NCBI GenBank assembly: GCA_043769985.1
Contig: JAYVIV010000257.1
Span: 1 to 10,674, forward strand
Reading direction: 5' to 3'
DNA length: 10,674 nucleotides
Source: Arcicella sp043769985
GTDB taxonomy: Bacteria > Bacteroidota > Bacteroidia > Cytophagales > Spirosomataceae
Shown in pieces: positions 6,220 through 10,674 of this stretch. The notes under the pieces are model-generated. The model was not told where the DNA came from, ran no database searches, and was given only the letters and a program-made list of their open reading frames with translations. A program made the position numbers and the translations under genes. Numbering within the stretch: the first letter of the stretch is position 1; every line of letters starts with the position of its first letter.

Positions 6220-7152
6220 ATGAAAGCAGTTTCTTTCCTTCCTGCCGCAACGCAGATGATTTACGATATGGGTTTGCAAGACCTTTTGTATGGTGTAACT
6301 TTTGAATGTTCGGAACATTCACGGACTGAAAAACAGATTTTAGTTCGTTGCGTATTGGAGGGAAAGGACTATTCGAGTGAAGAAATTGACCGTATTTTTT
6401 CCGCTTCAAAAGCACAGGGGAAAAGTCTTTACTACGTTGAGGAGGATAAATTACAAGCCATTGCTCCCGATATTGTCATTACGCAAGACGTTTGTGAGGT
6501 TTGCCAGATTGATACAAAATGCACGCAAGCGGTGATTGATAATTTGGAGAAAATGCCCGAAATCGTAACCCTGACACCCCAAAGTTTAACAGATGTCTTT
6601 GCATCAGCCATCACCATTGCAACTGCTTTGGGCAGGGAAGAAGCAGCTTTCGACTATTTGGCGAAATTGCAAGCCCGAATTAATACCGTAATTGACAAAC
6701 TCCGTGAACATCGGGCTTTGCCAAAACGAGTGATGGTGATGGAGTGGATTGAACCAATCTATAACTGTGGACACTGGATTCCGCATCAAATTGCGTATGC
6801 TGGTGGCATTGATATGTTGGGAAATCCATCGGGAGACAGTATTGTTACACAATGGGAAAAAGTTTTAAAATATGATCCAGAAGTTTTAATCATCGCTCCT
6901 TGCGGTTTTGAAACCAAAAGGAGTTTGGAAGAATTACACTTATTAACCGCTAAAAATGGTTGGGAGAGCCTACAAGCGGTTCAAAATAAATTAGTCTATG
7001 TGCTTGATTATGATTTGTTTACCCAACCAAGTGCATCGACCTTAGTAAATGGTATCGAAATTTTGGCAGCATTATTTCATCCTACACTCTTTAAAATTCC
7101 CAATCATTTGACTCATAAAGTTCATGGGGTTTTTGAGCATTCTTTGGTTTAA
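6220..7152 (+). CDS. Cobalamin-binding periplasmic-binding-fold protein (BtuF-like), no signal peptide
   Basis: This is a 310-residue protein of the PF01497 substrate-binding fold. It starts MKAVSFLPAATQMIYDMGLQ and contains GVTFECSEH (26-34) and ITQDVCEVC (87-95), matching the subgroup whose members carry S-x-LPAAT, HEC-like and TQD-CEVC motifs and are annotated as cobalamin-binding proteins. MEWIEPIYNCGHWIP follows in the C-terminal lobe. There is no signal peptide or lipobox, so as read it is cytoplasmic, unlike periplasmic BtuF, and no BtuC/BtuD permease or ATPase is encoded nearby. It may bind or hand over corrinoids inside the cell. The frame is open further upstream to 6127, but that extension is translated palindromic repeat, so ATG 6220 is the better start. 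Confidence 0.88.
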   Translation: MKAVSFLPAATQMIYDMGLQDLLYGVTFECSEHSRTEKQILVRCVLEGKDYSSEEIDRIFSASKAQGKSLYYVEEDKLQAIAPDIVITQDVCEVCQIDTKCTQAVIDNLEKMPEIVTLTPQSLTDVFASAITIATALGREEAAFDYLAKLQARINTVIDKLREHRALPKRVMVMEWIEPIYNCGHWIPHQIAYAGGIDMLGNPSGDSIVTQWEKVLKYDPEVLIIAPCGFETKRSLEELHLLTAKNGWESLQAVQNKLVYVLDYDLFTQPSASTLVNGIEILAALFHPTLFKIPNHLTHKVHGVFEHSLV

Positions 7153-7160
7153 TTTGAACT

Positions 7161-7193
7161 ACTGATGGCATGACTTTGAGTCACACCATCAGT
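7161..7193 (+). other. Stem-loop between the BtuF-like and THI5-like genes
   Basis: ACTGATGG (7161-7168) pairs with CCATCAGT (7186-7193), and inside it TGACT (7171-7175) pairs with AGTCA (7179-7183) around TTG, leaving a symmetric CA/CA internal loop. There is no U-run after it, so it is a weak terminator at best and more likely an mRNA-processing or stability element in the 60-bp gap. Confidence 0.55.
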
Positions 7194-7212
7194 TATAAAC
7201 CCAATTTAACAG

Positions 7213-8133
7213 ATGGAAAAATTAAAAATTGCCTTAGATTGGACTCCAAATACCAATCATAGTGGTTTGTTTATGGCATCAGCATTAGGCTTTTACGAAG
7301 AATTGAACCTAAATCTGGAAATAATTTCCCCCGCAAACGATGATTATTCCGTAACTCCTGCCAAAAAATTAGAACTCAACGAAGTTGATTTTGCCGTAGT
7401 ACCAACGGAAAGTTTGTTCAGCCTTCTTCTGAAAAAAGACAAAGTTGAGGTAAAAGGAATTTACGCCATTTTGCAGGAAGATACCAGTGCCATCGTTACG
7501 TTGAAATCCAGTGATATTAACCGTCCCAAAGATTTAGACGGAAAGATATACGCTTCATTCAAAGCACGTTACGAAGATAAAATTGTGAAACAGATGGTAA
7601 TTAATGATGGGGGAAAAGGAGAATTTATGATTGAATATCCAGAGAAATTGGGGATTTGGGAAACCATTTTAGCCAAAAAAAGTGATGCTTCTTGGATTTT
7701 CAAGGCTTGGGAAGGTATCGAAGCCCAAACGCAAGGTATCGAACTTAATGAATTTAGCCTAAAAGATTACGGGATTCCTTACGGATATTCACCCTTAATT
7801 ATTGCCAAATCCTCGGATATCAATGTGAAAAATCAGGCTTTTAAAAACTTCACTATTGCCACTAAAAAAGGATATTTATTTGCCCAAAATAATCCAGAAA
7901 AAGCCGTTGAAATACTCTCAAAACATATTCCTGAGCGAGATTTAGCCAATATTGACCTCTTGAAAAGTCAAAATTACTTGAATCAATATTATGGAAATGA
8001 AAATGCGATTGGCAAAATGGAAGCCCCTGTATTTCAAACGTTTATTGATTGGCTTTTTGAACATGAAATCTTAGAAAAACGATTAGCAGCGGATGATGTA
8101 TTTATTAATTTACTGAACCAAATAAACTCATGA
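7213..8133 (+). CDS. THI5/NMT1-type substrate-binding-fold protein, no signal peptide
   Basis: This 306-residue protein of the NMT1/THI5-like group (PF09084) begins MEKLKIALDWTPNTNHSGLF. The DWTPNTNHSG block (9-18) is the family hallmark near the ligand site. ELNEVDFAVVPTESL (56-70) marks the usual first-lobe pocket, and DASWIFKAWEGIEA the hinge/second lobe. Relatives bind pyrimidines (ThiY), riboflavin or similar ligands, and yeast Thi5 makes HMP-phosphate. The Lys and His that serve Thi5 as PLP anchor and substrate, and its CCCFC motif, are not visible here, so Thi5 chemistry is unlikely. With no signal peptide and no ABC partner it may be a cytoplasmic binder or enzyme. It overlaps cobU by four bases (ATGA), tying it to B12 salvage; its ligand is unknown. 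Confidence 0.85.
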   Translation: MEKLKIALDWTPNTNHSGLFMASALGFYEELNLNLEIISPANDDYSVTPAKKLELNEVDFAVVPTESLFSLLLKKDKVEVKGIYAILQEDTSAIVTLKSSDINRPKDLDGKIYASFKARYEDKIVKQMVINDGGKGEFMIEYPEKLGIWETILAKKSDASWIFKAWEGIEAQTQGIELNEFSLKDYGIPYGYSPLIIAKSSDINVKNQAFKNFTIATKKGYLFAQNNPEKAVEILSKHIPERDLANIDLLKSQNYLNQYYGNENAIGKMEAPVFQTFIDWLFEHEILEKRLAADDVFINLLNQINS

Positions 8134-8633
8134 TTTGGATGATAACGGGCGGGGCAAGAAGTGGAAAAAGTAGTTTTGCCCAAAGTACAGCCCTAACATT
8201 TTCACAAAGCCCAATTTACGTAGCCACCGCCCAACAATGGGATGGTGATTTTCAAGACAGGATAAAACGACATCAGTCAGACCGTGATGAACGTTGGACA
8301 ACCATTGAAGAACAGAAATTTATTGGCAGCTTACTCATTGATAATCAAACGGTTGTGATTGATTGTGCAACGCTTTGGCTAACAAATTTCTTTATTGAAG
8401 AAAAAAATGATATTGACGTTTGCCTCGGAAAAGCCAAGATTGAAATTGATTTATTGGCTCAAAAAACGGGTAATTTTATCTTTATTACCAACGAATTAGG
8501 TATGGGTGTACACGCTGAAACCGCAATGGGTAGAAAATTTACGGATTTACAAGGTTGGGTAAATCAATATTTAGCAAAAAAAGCGACTAAAGTAACGTTA
8601 ATGGTTAGTGGAATCCCTTTATCGGTAAAATAA
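8130..8633 (+). CDS. cobU: Adenosylcobinamide kinase / adenosylcobinamide-phosphate guanylyltransferase
   Basis: CobU (CobP) phosphorylates adenosylcobinamide and then transfers GMP to give adenosyl-GDP-cobinamide, the activated form used in nucleotide-loop assembly and in cobinamide salvage. The 167-residue protein shows the P-loop GGARSGKS (7-14), RIKRHQSDR (44-52) with His48 at the place of the guanylylated His46 of Salmonella CobU, VVIDCATLWLTN as the Walker B-like segment, and the C-terminal NELGMGVHAET...GRKFTDLQGWVNQ block ending SGIPLSVK. All key residues appear intact, and the length matches the family (about 170-185). The start codon overlaps the stop of the preceding gene, implying translational coupling. 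CobS and CobC, needed for the next steps, are not in this window. Confidence 0.96.
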   Translation: MIWMITGGARSGKSSFAQSTALTFSQSPIYVATAQQWDGDFQDRIKRHQSDRDERWTTIEEQKFIGSLLIDNQTVVIDCATLWLTNFFIEEKNDIDVCLGKAKIEIDLLAQKTGNFIFITNELGMGVHAETAMGRKFTDLQGWVNQYLAKKATKVTLMVSGIPLSVK

Positions 8634-8639
8634 AATGAT

Positions 8640-8768
8640 TGTTTTCGATGCTCGTTATTCGATGTTCGTTTGTCGATGCTTGATGTTCGATTTTCGGAAG
8701 AAGTCCAAACATCGAAAAACGAACATCAAGCATCGAGAAAAGAAAATCTAACAACGAAAATCGAATAA
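8640..8768. repeat. Palindromic intergenic element, copy B (TCGATGTTCG family)
   Basis: The 140-bp gap between cobU and the next gene is nearly all repeat. Arms of 23 nt at 8674-8696 and 8713-8735 are reverse complements with one mismatch (unit CGATGCTTGATGTTCG), separated by 16 nt that include GGAAGAA. Further CGATGCTCG, CGATGTTCG and CGAAAATCGAA units lie on both sides. It shares the TTTTCGGAAGAA centre with copy A. It ends 5 bases before the ATG of the next gene. Confidence 0.85.
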
Positions 8769-8773
8769 CAAAA

Positions 8774-9475
8774 ATGAAAAGAGCCTTAATGAATTGGTCG
8801 GGCGGAAAGGATTCTGCCTTATCACTTCACCATATTTTACAAAATAAAGAGTACGAAGTTGAACATTTATTGACTTCGTTAAATGATTCTTTCAAACGGG
8901 TTTCAATGCACGGCGTTCGGGAAGAATTGCTCGACCAACAAGCTGAAAATATTGGCATAAATTTGGTAAAATTGCGTTTGGCAGAAACCGTTTCGATGGA
9001 AGAATACCAAGCAAAAATGGCAGAAACGATGCAGCCCTTGATAGATTCTGGTATTAAATATTCCATTTTTGGGGATATTTTCTTGGAAGATTTACGTAAA
9101 CATCGGGAAGAACGTCTTGAACAAGTTGGTATGAAAGGCGTTTTCCCCATCTGGAAACGTCCTTCGTTGGAATTATTGGACGAATTTTGGGATTTAGGCT
9201 TTAAAACAATTGTGGTTGCCATAAACGGAAACCAATTAGATAAATCATTTTGTGGAAGAATTCTCGACCGTGATTTTGTTAAAGATTTACCGCCATTGGT
9301 TGATCCTTGCGGAGAAAATGGCGAATTTCATACTTTCGTTTTTGAAACGCCTTATTTCAAAAATCCAATCACATTTGACCTTGGAGAAACGGTTGATAAA
9401 ACCTATAATTTTAAAAATTCAGACGGTGACGATTTAACTTCGACTTACTTTTTTACCGATTTGATTCCCAAATAA
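8774..9475 (+). CDS. DUF71/COG2102 PP-loop ATPase, predicted B12-salvage type (first of two)
   Basis: This is a 233-residue cytoplasmic protein of the ATP_bind_4 / DUF71 family. It carries the N-type pyrophosphatase PP-loop SGGKDS (9-14), IKYSIFGDIF (94-103), and CGENGEFHTFVFETPYF (179-195). The archaeal and eukaryotic members, Dph6, amidate diphthine, but bacteria lack diphthamide. A comparative-genomics study of DUF71 (de Crecy-Lagard and colleagues) proposed that bacterial members clustering with B12 genes act in B12 salvage. The setting here, behind a B12 riboswitch, btuB and cobU, supports that; the automatic name 'diphthine-ammonia ligase' would mislead. It probably adenylates a carboxylate for amide chemistry, but the substrate is unproven. 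The next gene starts at the base after its stop. Confidence 0.92.
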   Translation: MKRALMNWSGGKDSALSLHHILQNKEYEVEHLLTSLNDSFKRVSMHGVREELLDQQAENIGINLVKLRLAETVSMEEYQAKMAETMQPLIDSGIKYSIFGDIFLEDLRKHREERLEQVGMKGVFPIWKRPSLELLDEFWDLGFKTIVVAINGNQLDKSFCGRILDRDFVKDLPPLVDPCGENGEFHTFVFETPYFKNPITFDLGETVDKTYNFKNSDGDDLTSTYFFTDLIPK

Positions 9476-10117
9476 ATGAACTTAATTTGCTCGTGGTCGG
9501 GTGGAAAAGATTCATGTTTTGCTTTGATGCAAATGAATCAGCACCCCACCGTTTTATTGAATGCTCTGAATGAAAATGGAGAAATTAGCCGCTCGCACGG
9601 CTTACATACCAGTATTTTGCAAGCCCAAGCCAAAGCGATGAATGCTCCAATTGACTTTATTTCAGTTACTTGGGCAGATTATACCGAAAATTTTATCCAA
9701 AAACTCCAACAGCTTACCCAAGGATACCATTTAACCGATGCCGTTTTTGGCGATATTGATATTCAGATTCATCGTGATTGGGAGGAAAAAGTATGCCAAT
9801 CTGCCAACCTAAATTGTCATTTACCATTATGGCAACAAGACCGTAAAAATTTGGTTTTCAGCATGATTGACTCAGGAATAGTAGCCATGATTGTTTCTTG
9901 CAATGATTTTTTAGGGCAAGATTTTTTAGGTAAAATTATCAATCGACAAACCATTGAGGAGCTTGAAACTAAGGGCGTAGATGTATGCGGAGAAAATGGA
10001 GAATTTCACACCGTAGTATTAGATTGTCCACTCTTTGCAAGACCAATTGACGTAATTTTAGGTAAAAAAAGGAGCAACGGAACGGGTTATGTTTTTTTGG
10101 AGTTAATGATAAAGTAA
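9476..10117 (+). CDS. DUF71/COG2102 PP-loop ATPase, predicted B12-salvage type (second of two)
   Basis: This 213-residue paralogue of the preceding gene starts with zero spacing at 9476. It has the PP-loop SGGKDS (8-13), DAVFGDIDIQIHRDWEE (88-104), LPLWQQDR (116-123) and CGENGEFHTVVLDCPLF (171-187). The two proteins are aligned over their whole length, but their identity outside the motifs looks modest, so the duplication appears old, or the genes were brought together. Both keep the ATP-binding loop, so neither is an obvious dead copy; they may form a heterodimer or work on successive substrates. Context and family argue for B12 salvage, with the exact reaction unknown. This copy is richer in Cys (six visible) than the first. 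Confidence 0.9.
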   Translation: MNLICSWSGGKDSCFALMQMNQHPTVLLNALNENGEISRSHGLHTSILQAQAKAMNAPIDFISVTWADYTENFIQKLQQLTQGYHLTDAVFGDIDIQIHRDWEEKVCQSANLNCHLPLWQQDRKNLVFSMIDSGIVAMIVSCNDFLGQDFLGKIINRQTIEELETKGVDVCGENGEFHTVVLDCPLFARPIDVILGKKRSNGTGYVFLELMIK

Positions 10118-10130
10118 ATGTTAAATTACC

Positions 10131-10337
10131 ATGGAAAAACACGCTCCCGACTCCTGCCCAAGATGTGGCGAAATATTCGTTTGCAAGGTTAATAATATCT
10201 TGCAGTGTGATTGTATGAAAGCGGTTTTAACCAAAGCCGAAACGGCATATATTGCCAACATTACAGAATGGGAATATGATGGTAACTGTCTGTGTAATAA
10301 GTGTTTAGAGGAGTTAAAGAAGGAGGTGCTATCGTAA
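10131..10337 (+). CDS. Cysteine-rich CWC-family small protein
   Basis: This 68-residue protein has eight Cys at residues 9, 12, 18, 26, 28, 53, 55 and 58, arranged CPRCGEIFVC, CDC and CLCNKCLEEL. This matches the Cys_rich_CWC family (PF14375), a probable metal-binding (zinc ribbon-like) fold; the family's middle C-W-C is C-D-C here. Function is unknown. It follows the second DUF71 gene by 13 bases, so it is probably cotranscribed as the last gene of the B12 cluster. GAGGAGTTAAAGAAGGAGG near its end is Glu/Lys coding, not a ribosome site for a visible gene. The TAA stop overlaps the left end of a palindromic repeat. Confidence 0.85.
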   Translation: MEKHAPDSCPRCGEIFVCKVNNILQCDCMKAVLTKAETAYIANITEWEYDGNCLCNKCLEELKKEVLS

Positions 10338-10397
10338 TTCGATGTTCGTAAATTCGCTCAAAACAAACATCGAACATCGAATCACGAACATCGAATT
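10336..10397. repeat. Palindromic intergenic element, copy C (TCGATGTTCG family)
   Basis: Perfect 14-nt arms AATTCGATGTTCGT (10336-10349) and ACGAACATCGAATT (10384-10397) enclose CAAACATCGAACATCGA-like units. It fills exactly the space between two convergent genes: it overlaps the last two bases of the CWC stop codon and abuts the stop of the Mrp-like gene. It could end transcription from both sides as a structure, though neither side has a strong U-run. Confidence 0.85.
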
Positions 10398-10674
10398 TTA
10401 AACTCTAACCTGCACAGGCTGAGTCTTGTCTTTTGTAGCATTCCGAATAGCCACTTGTTGAGCCAATAATTCCGCAGAATTTCTGAATATTTCCGACACA
10501 ATTCCTTCTGACATCACCGCTGGGCGACCTTCATCGCCTGCCTCACGGATGCTTTGTACGATAGGAATTTCTCCCAATAATTGCGTATCGTATTTTGTTG
10601 CTAAATTCTTGCCACCGTCTTTTCCGAAGATAAAATACTGATTATCAGGCAATTCTGCGGGAGTGAAATATGCC
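10398..10674 (-). CDS. mrp: Mrp/ApbC-type P-loop ATPase (iron-sulfur carrier), C-terminal part only
   Basis: The frame runs from the window's right edge to the TAA at 10400-10398, giving 91 residues beginning AYFTPAELPDNQYFIFGKDG. The segment FGKDGGKNLATKYDTQLLGEIPIVQSIREAGDEGRPAV is typical of the C-terminal third of Mrp/NBP35-family ATPases, which carry iron-sulfur clusters or help assemble them in the cytoplasm. The Walker A/deviant P-loop and the N-terminal domain lie outside the window. A TTG at 10652 could be taken for a start, but the conserved YFTPAELPDN before it shows the gene continues. It converges on the B12 cluster and is not part of it. Confidence 0.88.
   Translation of the reverse strand, partial: AYFTPAELPDNQYFIFGKDGGKNLATKYDTQLLGEIPIVQSIREAGDEGRPAVMSEGIVSEIFRNSAELLAQQVAIRNATKDKTQPVQVRV

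Noticed and set aside
7213..8133. Thi5-type HMP-phosphate synthase
   Set aside because: The Lys/His pair used by yeast Thi5 and its CCCFC motif are not visible, and there is no thiamine gene or THI-box nearby.
8640..8768. CRISPR array
   Set aside because: Units are short, overlapping and palindromic, without regular spacers or cas genes.
8827..9222. 131-residue antisense open frame in the first DUF71 gene
   Set aside because: The opposite strand encodes a clear PP-loop ATPase; the antisense product has no recognisable features.
10650..10652. TTG as start codon of the Mrp-like gene
   Set aside because: Conserved Mrp-type residues (YFTPAEL) are encoded before it up to the window edge, so the gene is a fragment cut by the window.

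Overview
This is an AT-rich Bacteroidota window, probably from the Cytophagales (Runella/Emticicia/Flectobacillus-like). That placement rests on the Bacteroidota-type -7 promoter box (TAnnTTTG form) before the riboswitch, the lack of clear Shine-Dalgarno sites, the protein families present, and the many short palindromic intergenic repeats. The genus is a guess.

Left part (1-2950, all minus strand). A NatA/NatB-type ABC exporter occupies 1-2190: an ATPase (2190-1267) followed by its ABC-2 permease (1193 to beyond base 1). The two are separated by a pair of small palindromes. Upstream of the ATPase is a long imperfect inverted repeat of the 'CCACGGATTAAACGG' kind (2233-2397). Next comes a perfect 20-bp stem-loop terminator, then a small Lys/Ala-rich, histone-H1-like protein (2933-2493).

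Central and right part (3070-10337, all plus strand). This is a vitamin B12 uptake and salvage cluster. A Bacteroidota-type -7 box precedes a full cobalamin riboswitch (about 3090-3335). After it come a BtuB-type TonB-dependent receptor, a stem-loop, a DUF6580 membrane protein, a cobalamin-binding (BtuF-fold) protein without signal peptide, a THI5/NMT1-type binding-fold protein without signal peptide, CobU, two tandem DUF71/COG2102 PP-loop ATPases and a small Cys-rich CWC protein. Several junctions are tight: ATGA overlap at 8130-8133 and zero spacing at 9475/9476. The likely scheme is that BtuB brings corrinoid across the outer membrane under B12 feedback, an inner-membrane step is served by an unknown carrier (DUF6580 is a candidate), and corrinoids are remodelled in the cytoplasm by CobU and the DUF71 pair. 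No BtuC/BtuD, CobS, CobC or CobD is present in the window.

Right edge (10398-10674, minus strand). This is the C-terminal end of an Mrp/ApbC-type P-loop ATPase, convergent with the B12 cluster.

Three related palindromic elements built from TCGATGTTCG-like units fill gene junctions in and at the end of the B12 cluster (6122-6205, 8640-8768, 10336-10397). A different palindrome lies between the riboswitch and btuB, and a repeat-like hairpin extends one arm of the riboswitch itself. The most interesting points are the unassigned B12-salvage genes (DUF71 pair, THI5-like protein, DUF6580, CWC protein) and how intergenic repeats have colonised this regulon. No tRNA, rRNA, CRISPR array or insertion sequence was seen.
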